Below, in pieces: positions 1-13,400 of a DNA stretch of 64,000 bases (position 1 is the stretch's first letter; each line of letters opens with the position of its first letter). This DNA is from Tyto alba. Lineage: Eukaryota > Chordata > Aves > Strigiformes > Tytonidae. A model generated the notes under the pieces. The model searched no databases. It was given only the letters and a program-made list of their open reading frames with translations, and was not told the DNA's origin. The position numbers and the translations under genes were made by a program. Location: NCBI RefSeq assembly GCF_018691265.1, contig NW_024881322.1:4340001-4404000 (forward strand), in the 5' to 3' direction.

Positions 1-3000
1 CCCCCAGCTTACAGGCAAAATACAAGCCTCCAAAACAGTCAGGTCTCATATTAGGGTCTCAGGACAGATGATCTACAATTTTCAATATCAAAGATCTCCT
101 GAGCCCACTCCCTTTCACCTTGCACTTAGGCAAGAGGAAAATCTGTTTAGTCCCAGTTGCAAGGCACGGGGCAGCAGCAAGGGGGGCTCCCCTGAAGTTC
201 ATGCTAGACCATACAGACATTTTCTCAATTTACTGGTATCACTGGGTAGATCCAGCTTAGCCATGAGCAAGTACTTTGAAGTAGAAAAGCTGAGACCTTT
301 CCCTGAGGGAAAAACAGTTCCCTTTTTCCAAGGAAACCGATGGAGAGCAAAGGCGTCCATGGGCAGCACAGGGACCTCTGCGCTTCCCCAGATGCCACCA
401 CTGTAGACATTAGCAAAAGCTTCTGATACAACCCTGCCTCAATTTCATCGACTAACCCGCCTTTCCCCTTGCTTGTCCTCACAGAGAAATATCTTTTACG
501 AAAGGATGGAAATAGGCTGATTTTTTTTTTTCCCTCTAAATATTTTTTTTTTTCTCTTTCCATCCCAGTAGACCTGTATTCATTTCTCCCTCAGGAGCTG
601 AAGACAGGCAGTGGAGAGGGGACAGATTTCAAGAGCTGACAAGGAACAAATGTCATTCCATCTCTAAGAAAGTAAAGTTAAAAGGTTTTTTTTCTCCCTG
701 TTAGAAAAGTGTGAAGCTTTAATGGGTTTGAGGGTCTATGAATATGACTTTCCACACATGCCAAGTTAATTATAAGCTTGAATGGATTTCTGAGACCCAA
801 ACCCTACCCAGATAAATCACCATATCAACCGCTGATTACAAATGGGCTGCCCAGAAAGCCATCAAATTTCTCTTCTTTTCCCCACTATCTCTTATATCCG
901 TTGGTAATGGGCCTCCATGCTTTACTAAGGAACAGGCTATGGGAAATTAAGGCTATCAAGCAAAATGGGGACAGGGCTGGGCTTCTGCTCAGTGCTGTAG
1001 CTCTTGGTCTGGTGCTGGCACCCAGAAGATGCTGAGAAGCAGATGAGCTGCAAAACCAAGTTTTGCATCTGTTTTTGGAGCATGACGCATTTCCGTGAGC
1101 CGCTTCCCCAGCCACTGTCCTGAAGGGGACAAGCCCCAGGTCCCTAAGGCAGAGAAAATGCTGGACGTGGGTGCTTCCTTTCAACACATTGTGTGTGGGA
1201 ACAGACTTTTCTCTCCTGGGTTTTGTTCATTGTTCACATGGAAATAAGCTCACCTAGGTCACTTACAGAACGTACTGAATTTTCATAAATACACGGAAGA
1301 AGTTGCACACCCGCCCCCGTCCAATAATTAGAGTAAATTAATGCTGCCAGGATGCTTTCGTCACCATTTGTCTGACTCGAGACAAAAAGCAGGGGGTCAC
1401 ATCCTGAAGGGAGATAAATCCTTTATAAGCAGTATTTAAGATGCCAGAGAAAAGAGTAACATCTGCAGAGGAATCACACATTCCCCGAGCACGTGGGCTT
1501 TATGCCTCCCACCAATACCTATTGTGTCCTCCTTGTTATCATGACTCAAACACGAGTATATGGAGGAAGGGACAAAGGGTTATTAAGTCCTTCAGGGGTG
1601 ATTACTCATTCCTCCAGCTTACATCTTAGATAAATGTTAGAAACTCTGGATTGCTTGTCAGAGTGGAGCATTGTTTTTGCAGGACATCAACTATGATGAT
1701 TCAAATGAGTTAGGGTCATCTTTTAATTTTTTAATTTCTCAGGGATATTTTTAAAGCTCTCCCATCTTCAGCCAGAAATAGTACTTACCACCCATGTCCC
1801 GTGTCCAAGAGATTTACAGGGTTATTTCCTAGCCTGCTTCCCTGAGAAAGGGGAGCTTTTATGATCGCCCCGCACCACCGAGGGTCTGTTGGCCTCCATC
1901 CTCCACCAGCTTTTGGAAACAACTGAGCTTCAGTCTCGAGTGGGAGCAGACGGTCACTGAGAGCCTGCCCGTGTCATGACAACCCGAGCCCATGGGAGAG
2001 GGTGATCCCCCCTGGGGCGGCACGACATGGGTGCTGTGTAGGACACCCATCCCTCTGGGTTCCCTCGCTCCCACCAGCTGCGATAGCATCTTGAATTTGG
2101 ACACTGAGTTTCTACCTGTATCTCATCCCAGGTAACTCTGTCCTCTTCAGTGTCCATCCTTCCTGAGGCAGAGTGCCCCACTCTCTCAATAAAAGCTTTA
2201 TTTTTTCTTCCACTCTTTCTCCCTTCTAGATACAAACCACATCACTCAGATGAATCAGAAACACCATTTTCTTGGATCATGACCATGTAAATCAGGGATT
2301 CAGATCTATCTTTATTATTTACTATCCCCCCAATCCTGCACCATCTGCAAACTTTACTAGCAAATAAACGCACACGTGTTTCTGTGTATCCTTAACTTGA
2401 TCACTGTTTAAAAATACTGGGTGTTGGATGAAGATCAGTTCCACCCCACAGCATAAAAAAGCTTTAGTCCTGATGTCTCATTTTGAGATCTGTTATTGAG
2501 ACAGCTTCTCATCTAATATGTAAAGCAGTCCCTCTAAATGATACACTTTTCAAAATCAAAATGGCATATGGTGCCGTGCCCGTTGCCTTGGAGATACCCA
2601 AATGTGGCCAACACAGATGCCATGGTCTTCTCAGGAAGGTAACGAGTTTGTCTGACCATGAAACCACGTTAGCTGATGATCGTTACACTCTTTACTCCTT
2701 GCTTCTTCCAGACGAAGACTTTGTTTAGCCATCTGCCTGTGCTACCACGTTCTCAGAAGGTGGACAGGAAAAGCCACAGACAAGCCTGGGAAAACTCCAC
2801 TGGAAACTCTGCGTAGCATCGCAGAAGATAATCCTGCAAAATTACAGCTCAAATTGTTTGAGTTTAGAGGGGCTAAGAATTAGCATCAGTGGTTCAGAGA
2901 GCTGCTCGGCTCATTCCCTTGGCCTCCTGAGCAGGAGTTACCCAAACTCATCTTACCCGGGAGGTGCTTTGGGAGAGGTGGGAGCCACGGTGGGGCTCTG

Positions 3001-5470
3001 CAGGGGGACAGCCCAGCTCCTCCCCACCTGCTCTCGCACCTCGCAGGCAGGGCCGCGGTGAACGCGGGGTTTTCTGCACCATCCACAGCCCCGTGTGCGG
3101 CTTGAAACCACAGCCGGGTGACTTTTTAGGAAGCCTGAAAGGGAGCGCGGGTGGTGCCAGGCAGGAGCACGGAGTGATTCTCACTCACTGGTGTGGTTTG
3201 CGTGGGTGCTGCGTGCCCTGGCCCCCCGCAGAGAGGGACTGTGGCTCCTCCAAGACCTTTCCAGAGAGGGAAAATTCTCTTCCTACCTCTGCACGTGAAC
3301 TGGCTGAAGGCTGGGGGGCAGAGCCTGCCCTCCTGGCTTCACTGCAGACGCACCGGTGTCCCAAGCCCGGAGGGCATCAAGCTAAAATATCACTTCATTT
3401 CCCTCAGATCATCTCAGCAAACTTCCAGCTCTAACCTGCAGGATTGAACAGAAACAAGGAAAAAATGAACACAAGCTGATGCACTGAACACTTCCCCCTC
3501 AAAAAAAAAGAGAGAGAAAACAAGACAGAAGCAATCTGCTTCTTTTCCTGGAAGGAGTTATTGGCATATGCTTGAGTTGGGTCCACAAAGACACTGTATT
3601 GTCTGTTTATATACCTTTGCATTAGGGAAAGTCCTCTGTCACCATGACGGTGGGACAGGAGAAAATAAATGCATTAACACATGAAGTAATCAGGCAGTAT
3701 TTAATCCAAAAGCTTTGAATTCTGGCTGCTGAAAACAGGGCCTGACCAACATATGGGCTCATAAATTTTTCCTGACAGCCCTGCAGTGACAGAAGCAAAA
3801 AGTGCAGCCTCCCAGTTATAAATTGGTGATGAAAAAATTTAGGTTGACAATTAGAAAGTTTCTAATAGTCAGAGGAATTAAGTTCTGGGAACTTTCAGAC
3901 AGGGGAGGGAGCGGGCTGGGAACCTCTGTCACACCCCTGTGGAGCAGTGTAGGAGAGGAGAAAGGGAACCTTGTAGGCTTGGAGCATTCATCCTGTCCAC
4001 ATCCCCAGGGATTGCTTTGTGTCATCTCCTCATGATACAGAGCAATAGCCCTAGAGCCGAGCCCCTCACAGGCTTTGAGTAAATGGTCAGGAAGAAAGGT
4101 CATATTGTCAGGGTCTATCCTGCTCCAGGCTGTAGGTACCATTCCAAGGAGCATAAGGACACCAAATTTCCTGCCTGAGCAGCGACTGAGGGCTGTTGGC
4201 AGTGTCTGTGACCCTGGGTGCTGTCACCCTGTGACTTTCTTCTGCCCACAATCTGAAATTTGCTGTAGGACGCTAGAATGCGTTTTGCACCATGCAGCAT
4301 GGGGATGCTTTTCAGTCTCCCACCGGAACAATTGTCCTACGATATAACTGCCCACATTGACAGTTAATTGTGACTCTGATGGTCCTTCAAATACCAAGTC
4401 ATGGCACTCTGAATGGGGACTCATCGTAATTCACCTTCTTTCCATGGACTCTTCCATGAAACATTTTCTCCCCTTCACCTGCAAGCTTACAGCTGGTAAT
4501 GATGCCACATGGTGTCATGGGGCCGAACAGGAGCTCCTGTCTCAGGCACTGGTTAGTCCTCATAGTAGGAGACTAGTTTAAAACATTAAACAGAGCAGCC
4601 TTCTACACAGTGGCAGTGAATTTCTAAAATACCTTACTACAAGATTTTAGAGGGAGGTAGTGTGAGCAGACTGAAAAGACTGAACAAATTCACAGACAGT
4701 AGGTCTAAAAGAGTTACTAAGAGGAATGGGCAGGGGTGCATCCTCTAGCACCCCTAATCCTGATATTGTAGACGCTGGGGAACTGCAAGAGGAGGGACTA
4801 AACTCGCGTCCTCTCCCTGCACAGCATCTCCCATCGGCAGCGTCAGAGACCCGGGCTGGGGTTAGACAGACCACTGCTTAACCTCCCAACTGGGCTGCTG
4901 GCAAAGCCTAGTGCAGCTCAGCGCCAACGGGAAAGGTTAGTGCAGCCACAACCAAGCAGTCATTCCCCTCAACTGATTTCGGCATGCCTCTGCCTTCTAA
5001 AGAGCAACCCAAAACCTGGTGAGCGGGGGGCCGCGGGGAGAGCGAAGGGAGCCAGAGGACCACACCACTGGTGGCATGGCAGGGACCGTGCCCCGCTGCT
5101 TGTGAAGCTGTGGGTTGGAGAAGCACATCAACTCCTGCACCCCCTGGTTTCTGTCCCTTGTGCCCCGACACTTGCCCCCCACTCGAGCAGAACTGTGGCG
5201 GTGCCAGCAGAGGCCAGGCATACCCACTGCGTGAACATCCTTTCCTTCCAAGGTCACGTTGGGGTGGCCGGGAGCTGAGGAAGCCTGCTCACACCTGGGA
5301 TGGCATGCATTGCCAACAGCAGCAGCTTGCCAGCCTCCCCCTAGACCTTGAAAAATGCTTCAAGCAACCAGAGCAAAAATGATGCCACTTTCAACTAGTC
5401 AGACTTAATTTACTTCATTATGCCATGAACTCTCTGATTTTTTTCCATTATCCACAGAGACTTCCAGGAT
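1..5470. other. Intergenic flank, no gene seen
   Basis: No open frame here resembles a known protein, and no spliced gene could be assembled on either strand. Local GC-richer stretches (about 2960-3120 and 5020-5300) give overlapping short frames without conserved features. Confidence 0.6.
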
Positions 5471-5477
5471 GAGCTCA

Positions 5478-5663
5478 CATCGTGTGGTAACCTTGAGCAA
5501 CAAAACTGTGCTTCTGTAGTTTCCCGTAGCTTTTTTTTAAAAAAAAAAAAAAAAAAAAAAAGACAAACCAGCACAGATGGCACAAGGCTTCGAAAGGAAG
5601 GCGGACTACCAACCGCACTGAGCTGCAGGTTTCAGAGAGGTTTCACAAGTAGCTGAAAGGAGC
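5478..5663. repeat. 186-bp duplicated segment, copy 1
   Basis: This segment is nearly identical to 8173-8358 in the same orientation, including an internal T8/A23 tract and the shared blocks CGTGTGGTAACCTTGAGCAA and ACAAACCAGCACAGATGG. It is bracketed by a perfect 10-bp direct repeat, GAGCTCACAT, at 5471-5480 and 5660-5669, which looks like a target-site duplication. No known repeat family is recognised. Confidence 0.8.
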
Positions 5664-5669
5664 TCACAT

Positions 5670-8172
5670 GTGCAGTGAGAATGAGACAAGTAGTAGAAAT
5701 AAAAGATAAACAACCAAAAAAAAAAAAAAATCCCCTTAAAGTCATTCAGGGGCTCTAGGGAGGAAGAGAAGGAGAAAGGAAAAAGCCCACAAGCCTATTT
5801 CCCATCCTTTCTTTAGATGACCTTTATATAGTATCTGACTGCAATAACACAGCCAGCAATGGCCCCTTCTTTTGTTTCATGGCTTTTGTAAATATGAGGT
5901 TCAAACAGTGGCTCTAAAAAGTCTTGGTTGCTGAGTTAGTGTGAAAAATATTCAGATGTTGTGCCCTCCCACTGGGTGTCCTTAAGTAAAGCTCCAGCTG
6001 ATCTCAAAGATAATATTCTTTCACGCTATTTAAATATGAACACTATGACTTTTTCAAAGCATCTATCATTTTCATCAAAGCAAAGCTTCCTGACGCAACC
6101 CTGCCGTATAAACCTTGATTAGCAGCACAGTGTACTGAACCACCACCCGCACTCCACAAGCAGCCCAAAGCGGACGCGAGGGAAAAGCTCAGCTCTGCTG
6201 AGGACCATGATGAGCAGGTCAGGGCCTCTCCTCACAATATGCAAGGAGCAATGCTCCCAAACAGATACCGAACAAAATATCCTGAAGAATACCCTCATAC
6301 CAGGAGACCACTGGGGAAATGTTAAAAAGTACTTCCTCTGGAGTAAGAACTAGGCCAGCGCATCTTATCAGTGAGGAAGTAGCTCTGTGCTGGTGGCAAT
6401 GGCATCATTTTTAGGCTGGTGATCAGCACAAATAGTTGACTGCAGGTGAAAGACTTCTCTAATTCAGACGCACATAGTGGTCTGAAAGTTTTTGAGGGAA
6501 GAAGGGAGAGTTTGCTACAAAGACTTACCTGGAGACCGCTCAGACTGGTTTACGATCACTGAAAGTGAGGTGAGGAAAAAATGATCAACACTTCATTTAT
6601 TTAAAACAAGAATATGACACGGGAGTCAGCTGCACAAAGTGAAGGTTGGGCCAAATTCCCACGTAAGGACACCGTGAACAGCGTCCAAGAATGAAGCCTG
6701 TTACAAGTTCAGGGAAAAAGAGAAGGTGTGGGTACACCACCAGGACTCACAGGGCCACTGCTGGGCAAGGCAGGGACAGGACTGCAGTACTTCGGCACAA
6801 CCAGGGATGCAGCGCTTGAACAGGTAAAAACAGATCCTTCTGCTTCAGGGAAGGAAATCCCAGTATAAACTCAGAAGTGCCTGAATGTGACAACAGTACA
6901 TGCAACTTCAAGCTCAAAACAACGTTAAAAACTATCTATTTCCAAATTAACCAAAAAAAAAAAAGAAAAAAAAAAAAAAAACACCTAGAAATTATACAAA
7001 AGAACCAAAAGCTGAAAACCTGAAATTAGTAGAGCCCAAACCACACGATTATCCACATAATTTCCTCCACTTACCAGTTCTTGCTTGTAAGCTGTATTTA
7101 CTCACATACCAATAACGCCGCGAATACAAATCAGCACCTTTTCATCTCGATGAAAGGCAGGCACGTGAGGTTTTCAGCGACACCTTATCAACGTGGGCAG
7201 GGGGAAAGGAGAGAAATACACAGGGCTGGAAACATTTACGGGTCTCTACGAGTGAAGTAAGACAAAATAGAGGGAATCCAGCTGTAAACCAGACCGGATT
7301 TGCCACAAGCCCATGGTCAGCATCAGTGGTGCAGAAGCAGTTCAGAACAGACAGTATTATCTGCTAACAGATAGGTAACTACAAGGCCAAATGATGTAAG
7401 AATGTCATGGTCACCAAGCAAATCTCGACTGAAGGACAGTCTGAATGCTAGTATTTGAAAACCAGGAAGATCAGTAAATCCAGAGATTCCCTTTTCAGGT
7501 CTATTACATCTCGAAAGAAAAATTGAAACACATTCAGACGCCGAACACAGGAACAGGTATGTTTAGACAAGAACCAAAAAGAATTTAAATGGAGCCTTTT
7601 TTGAAGAAATACGCATCGCCACCAAATCATTCAACCCAGACTGGCAGCTGGTTCACAGCAACAGTAGATTTTACACCTTTTAACTACAGATTAAGCTAAG
7701 GGGTCCAAACCTACTCCTAGAACTGCTCATCTCCCAGATTCTGCAGAACAGAGATTAGGACAGGGTTTGACAACTCTTAGTATCGGTTTAGGAAGTCTGG
7801 CGATTATCAGCTGATGTCAGGAGTAAACTGGGATAGGGTACATTCCTCACTCTGCCCCCAGCAAGGCCCCTACGTGTTCTGTGTGAAATAAACTGAGAAA
7901 ATAAAGTGGGGTTTCACTTTAAGCTTTTTCTAAACAGCTGACCCTATTTCTTTATACTCAGCTCCGCAAAGTAAATTCAAGTATATCCTGAGTCCAGCAA
8001 TGTGCATCTTAGTCAATTATAGAGGCAAAATAAAGAACTGGATAAGCATGCCCCTTGCTCTCAGATGCTCGTGCCATCCCCTTTGCTTGGCACTGTTCCT
8101 CACAGGGAAAGGCAGCACGGTTCCCTGGTTTGGGTAAGCCTTAGGAGCAACCTTGTACAGAGCTAACGTTGC
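5670..8172. other. Intergenic interval between the two 186-bp copies
   Basis: The interval is AT-leaning and has very few open frames. Apart from the A-rich tract at 6950-6980, nothing is recognised. Confidence 0.6.
6950..6980. repeat. A-rich tract
   Basis: Two poly-A runs separated by a single G. No element can be identified in front of them. Confidence 0.7.
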
Positions 8173-8358
8173 CATCGTGTGGTAACCTTGAGCAACAAAA
8201 CTGCGCTTCTGTAGTTCCCCGCTTTTTTAAATTAAAAAAAAAAAAAAAAAAAAAAAGACAAACCAGCACAGATGGCACAAGGCTTCAAAAGGAAGGCAGA
8301 CTACCAACCGCACTGAGCTGCAGGTTTCAGAGAGGTTTCACGAGTAGCTGAAAGGAGC
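8173..8358. repeat. 186-bp duplicated segment, copy 2
   Basis: Direct repeat of 5478-5663, with a few substitutions and a differently arranged A-rich core (A23 at 8234-8256). No flanking direct repeat is visible. It may therefore be the source copy or an older copy. Confidence 0.8.
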
Positions 8359-10294
8359 CCGAGCTCTACTCACGCAGAGCGTGCTGTCAGACACAGCACA
8401 GGTACCAAAGACCAGTATATTCCCCTGTGCTGCTTCTCCCCTTTCCTCCAAACTGCAAAACCCCCCAGTGGTTTCCCAGAAGCGCTTGATAGCGGGCACG
8501 GCCTTTACAGAACCGAGTTTGCTTCTAAGGCAGGTTACACTCTCTGCCCCTAACAGCCCCTTAACCTTCAAAGGCCGCTGCCCCCCAGCGCACCCCTCGC
8601 CCCAAGCACGGTCTGTACCCTTAGGAGGCTCCTGCTCAGGAGAATGGCAGCTCATTACGGCACAATTCCCGTCACGGAAACGTTCCCCGTACCCCAGCAG
8701 CTGGCGGGTACTACTGCTGGGAATGAGAACACGGGGGAAACTGCTGCAGTCACAGCCAAAGCTATTATTTCGAAGCAAGCACCTTTAAAAGTGAGAAAAT
8801 AATGTAGGAATAGCATTTGTGAGCTCATTGATTGAAGGCACATGTATTTTCTCTACGCGCACTTTTACCAAATTTTCCCCAGTCTTATGTGACTGAGCTT
8901 AACAGTAGCACATAAAAAACCCCAAACCCCAAGGAACAACTGTATCACCTTAGGGGACCTCCAGGTTGATATACCTGAATTGCTTTTCAAGTTAAAAGTT
9001 TCAGCATAGGTGGATTTAATCACTTAAAAATCCAGTTTAAAATCAAGAACTCCAGATGCTTGAACATGGGTTTTAATCCTAAATTGCATTATTTCTGATT
9101 TTTTTTTTCTTCTTAGCTGTTATATCCATTCATATCAACCATGTGCTTGAACTCAATTTCCAAGGGCAGATTAACTCGAGACAACATGGCACAGTCTTGG
9201 GTGAGCATGCAGATGCCCAGTTCTGGCTGAAGTAAGTACCACCAGCCATGCAGCTACTCCAAAAGCACACATTTGTAAAAGCACATGCTTACCAGTGTAT
9301 TTGAGGATGTACATTTGAATATCTATTTGACAATATATTTAAAAGTCTTACAACCTTCATTTTTAAAACTATATATTCTCCCTGCTCCATTTTATATTTG
9401 ACTGTAAAAATAATTTGCCTTTCAATTGCTAAATATTTTCATTCAATATGAAGAAAATCTAGCCCCTGGCAACAAACTACACAGGAGAAAACATAGGATA
9501 TGCAAACACTATTTTATAGTGCAAAGACTAAATCTAGCAGTTCATTTTTTTCAGAGGAATTGAGAAATTTTTTGGCCATGGCCCCTTTTACTTAATAGTC
9601 TTGATTAAAAAGCAGGAATTACATGCTGCATAGTTTGAGCTACTGTAATTAGGCTCAAGGTCTTGACATAACTTAACATTCCAAAAAGCAAGCAGGTTTA
9701 AAGGCAAGTCACCAGTTTCCATCTTGCTACTATGTCACTAATTATTGTAACTGTGCTTGCAGGACAACTGTGGTGTTAGACCTGTGAAGTATTCCAGGTC
9801 ACTAAAAGAATGGTGGAAGGTTTTTTTAGAAAATGGAGCAATTTAAAGCATCCGAACAGCAATTTCAGTCTTTCAAACAGTGATATTCTAACCAGAACAC
9901 ATACTTTCGGTTTATACCTTAATTTATATAGAAAAAGTAGTGTAATTGGTTATTTTTCATCTTTCACACTCAAGACTGTGCAAGTAATTTTGTTCATTCC
10001 CAACCATTTCAACAGCAGACTGCTTTCAAATGTCAGGATCCGACCTACTTCAAGTAACTGGGTATGCAACTATTTCAACTGGCACTGGGTATGGGCATGG
10101 TCTGCTTCACAGACCGACTGTGACAGAAACATTTCTGGGTGCTCCTGGGAAACTACTAGAGCCCAACACTTGGACCTTAATAAACGAGACAGACAACAAT
10201 TCTTGGTCAGAAGCAGAAGTGAACTTATGATTACAATTTAAATCAGATATTTAACCATTTGTTAATTTTAAAGAATCGGAGCAAGGACACAAAG
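8359..10294. other. Downstream flank of RPL14
   Basis: No gene is recognised. Short open frames occur on both strands just past the RPL14 cleavage region, none with family features. A segment at 9117-9200 has an AG-like and a GT-like border but contains stops, so it was not called an exon. Confidence 0.55.
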
Positions 10295-10316
10295 TCATAC
10301 GTAACTAGAAGTTCAT

Positions 10317-10322
10317 TTTATT
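10317..10322 (-). terminator. RPL14: RPL14 polyadenylation signal overlapping the stop codon
   Basis: AATAAA on the minus strand contains the TAA stop of RPL14. A GU-rich stretch (ACTTTGTGTCC) follows about 30 nt downstream. This predicts cleavage near 10295-10300 and a 3' UTR of only about 20 nt, which fits the very short UTRs of ribosomal-protein mRNAs. Confidence 0.75.
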
Positions 10323-10458
10323 TCTGCGCCTTCTGTGCTTTCTTCACCTTCTCGGACTTAGGTGCCTTCTCGGACTTCTCTGACTTTTCTGGCTTCTTGG
10401 CTTTTTTAGAAGACATCTTCTGGAGCTTCTTCATCTCATGCTTGATGATCCTGTTTCT
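10318..10458 (-). CDS. RPL14: RPL14 coding exon 6 and stop
   Basis: This exon encodes the last 46 residues, beginning [15 protein letters not shown] and ending in a basic tail ([20 protein letters not shown]) before TAA at 10320-10318. The polyalanine-rich tail of the human protein is absent. The stop codon lies inside the AATAAA hexamer. Confidence 0.95.
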   Translation of the reverse strand, partial: RNRIIKHEMKKLQKMSSKKAKKPEKSEKSEKAPKSEKVKKAQKAQK

Positions 10459-13400
10459 CTGTAAAAAAATAAAATGTTTATTATTCATCAGAATTAAAAC
10501 AGCAACAGCTGTTATGCTTTAAATTCTAAGCTTTCAGATTCTGCTCTTTTTGATAATCACCTTTTCCTAACCAATTATATTTATATAGTCAAAATATTTA
10601 CCACGTATTCTGCTTAAAATGTCAAATTCCACCTAAAACTGTTCTGATCTACCAAGGGGACAACGTCATTCTGGCTGGTAGCTTGGGCTCCCCAGTATTT
10701 CACATATAATGATTTTCATTATAGAATGAAATATCAACAGCAACTCATCAGGAATATCTGATTTCATCAGCAGGTAATTCCTTCCTCAGCTGTAACTTGG
10801 AGGACTGACACACAGATCACGTGGGTTCAAGTTTGCTCAACTCCTGATGAGAAAGTAGTGGCCAAAGAAGCATGAAAAATTCAAGACATTCACGTACTTT
10901 GTGTCACCCCATAAACCAAGCCAGATATAAAAGTAAGGCTACAAACATCTGTATGTGACTAAAGCAAAAGCTAGAAGCATCAACTCCAGAAAGAAGTGAC
11001 ACTCAAACACTTACCATTTTCTTTGCTTTCATAACCTTGTAGCGATCAAAGTCGGTCATTTTGGCTTTCTGTTTGAAAAGAATCAGTCATGAAGCTCTGA
11101 TATACATATATATATATATACACACACACACAAGTAGTAAAACTCGGTGTTTCAAAGCATTCCACAAGTAACTGACCACCTATAAATTAGGTTTAGCTGC
11201 ACATGTGGAACTAGTTCACTACTTAAGGCCTTTGCTTGGAACTGACTGTGCAGGAAAAAAGGTGGGTATAGAAATGACTGAAGAAAATCATATTTACTGT
11301 TAAAATACAAGAAGTTGAAGCTTATTGGTAGCAACTTTTAAAAATCTATGCTTTATCTATCTTTAATCTTAGCCTGCAATTGAAAACAGTTTATTAGATT
11401 ACACCTAATTTTAATAAGCAGCAGCAGTATAAAGTATATTACTCATCCAGTGAAGAGCTGTACCTTTTCTCGAGCTTCAATCTTCTTTGCCCATCTTGTT
11501 GCTGCCCATTTTTCATTTATATTTTCCTTCTGCCAGGCAAGTCGGACACACTTCTGACGAGCACTACATTAGAAAAATCACAAAATTATATTCACAGTCT
11601 TTATAAAAAAAAGATTCTCTCTGATGCTGGCCCATTGAATTTCATACAAGGGAAGATCACCCTTCTACATTACTTCAGACCCTTTAAGTCAATGCCACAT
11701 CCATCTCTGCAGTCTAATTAACATTTTGTTGTGCAAATGCTTTGCTAGGACTGATGGATGAGCAACGCCGAGATGCATCCTCATACACTACTCCCAACAC
11801 TGCTTCAGAATCAGAAAGGCAGCAATTTTTATTTTTAAGTTACAGAAACTCATATACTAACTAAGCTCAAGAGAACAGAATGAGCTCAGCCTCCTGCCAT
11901 TCCAGTGTAGTTCTGTAGGCAGGGAACGTGTTTCATGTCCGAAGGCAACCTAAGCGGTAGCAAAATCAAAGCTGCACAGTATTTACTGCAACTGCTTCCC
12001 TCCACACCCACCACCCCACAACAGTCTGCAAGTTGCATAGGCCAGCATGCTATTTCCTTTGCTCCTCAACAGCAGTTATCAGCCAACATCGGTAACGGAA
12101 ACTTAAATGTATTCAGTTATAATAACATGGTCTGCTGAATTTTTACTGTGCACACATGTTAATCCATTGACTTAATGCTGTATGAATTTTCTAGATTTAG
12201 CAAGCATCAGATCACATAGTTCAGTTGTGAAGTGACAGTATGGTTTTTTACAGAGGTCAAAAAAATGCCAACAACTCACCTGTGTGGGAACTTGAGAACA
12301 AAGTCAGTTAGCTGCATGCACTTGAAGGGCATAGCCTGCCTTCTGACACCACTGCAGGGGCCATCAACTAGTGCCTGAAAAAGAAAAACGCGGGAGTTTT
12401 ATCGCAGTTCTGCCATTATACCTGAATTAGACAACAGCTTCCTAATAATGTATGAACAGCCTCTTTACAACAGTGGTCCAAAATTGAAACAAACGTTATG
12501 CGGACAAGACCCAAGATTGTTACGTCTTGCATATACAGCCCAAGTTTTACAAAAAGAATTTTAAAAGCCCGCCTTTGTCTTCAGGAAAAAAAACAAACTG
12601 AACTTTCAAAAAAGTACACAGAACTAGGATGACATACTTCCAACTTTTTTTTTCCAGCTTTTTCAGGAATGTCAAGTGAAAAAGCCTCCTAGCCCAAACA
12701 TTTAACATACATTAATTCCATTCATAAGTTTCAGACTCCAACTGACACCATTTGTCCACTTCTACTCCTAGGAAGTATAGCAGAGAAGGGAACATATCAC
12801 TTGCCAGTGGAAACAGCTTTCAAACAGAACAACAGCTGTTAAACCCCATCTTTTTGTCAACTGCTTATTTCTTTTGAAAAAAAATCTACTCGCAGAAAAT
12901 TTCCTTTAAAATCGGTACACCTCTGCCTTAGTGCACAAGCTTCTATGAAAGCAGAAAGGGGAAAACAGAGGTACAGCACCCACAGCTTACCCTGTTTTGG
13001 TCAATAACATCCACAATGGCCACCAGCTTGCCAGCATGCGGCCCGAAGGAAATGAAGGCAACTCTGCCGATCTCGACGAAGCGTTTGAACACCTGGGAGC
13101 GGCAGAAGTTGACAGGAGTGAGGCGAGGCTACACCCAAGGCCGCCGCTAGACTCAAGGCTCTCACAGCCTTTCAAGCAGCTTCCCAAGCTTCCGAACGGC
13201 GCTAAAGCCCTTCGCGTGAGGAGAAAGGCCCCGCGGAAATGCCCTCAGCTACTTTCCCGCCGGCCGCGGCCCCGCGTGGAGGCGGCGGGCAGGCGGAGGA
13301 AGGGGCGCCGGGCAGCAGCGAGCCGGCCCCGCGGGCCGCAAGGAGCCGGGGCCGGGCGCTGCCCTCACGGACGGCCCGGCCCAGCCCGGCCCGGTCCGGC

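Noticed and set aside
9117..9200. Exon-like segment with AG and GT borders on the plus strand
   Set aside because: No protein match and no partner exons in phase; such borders occur by chance.
9810..10241. 143- and 66-codon frames just beyond RPL14
   Set aside because: No recognisable domain or splice context; they begin outside the predicted RPL14 transcript and read on the opposite strand.
10459..11014. Possible box C/D snoRNA in RPL14 intron 5 (several TGATGA-like and CTGA-like motifs)
   Set aside because: No properly spaced C-D pair with a terminal stem could be found by eye, and no snoRNA is firmly known to me at this position.
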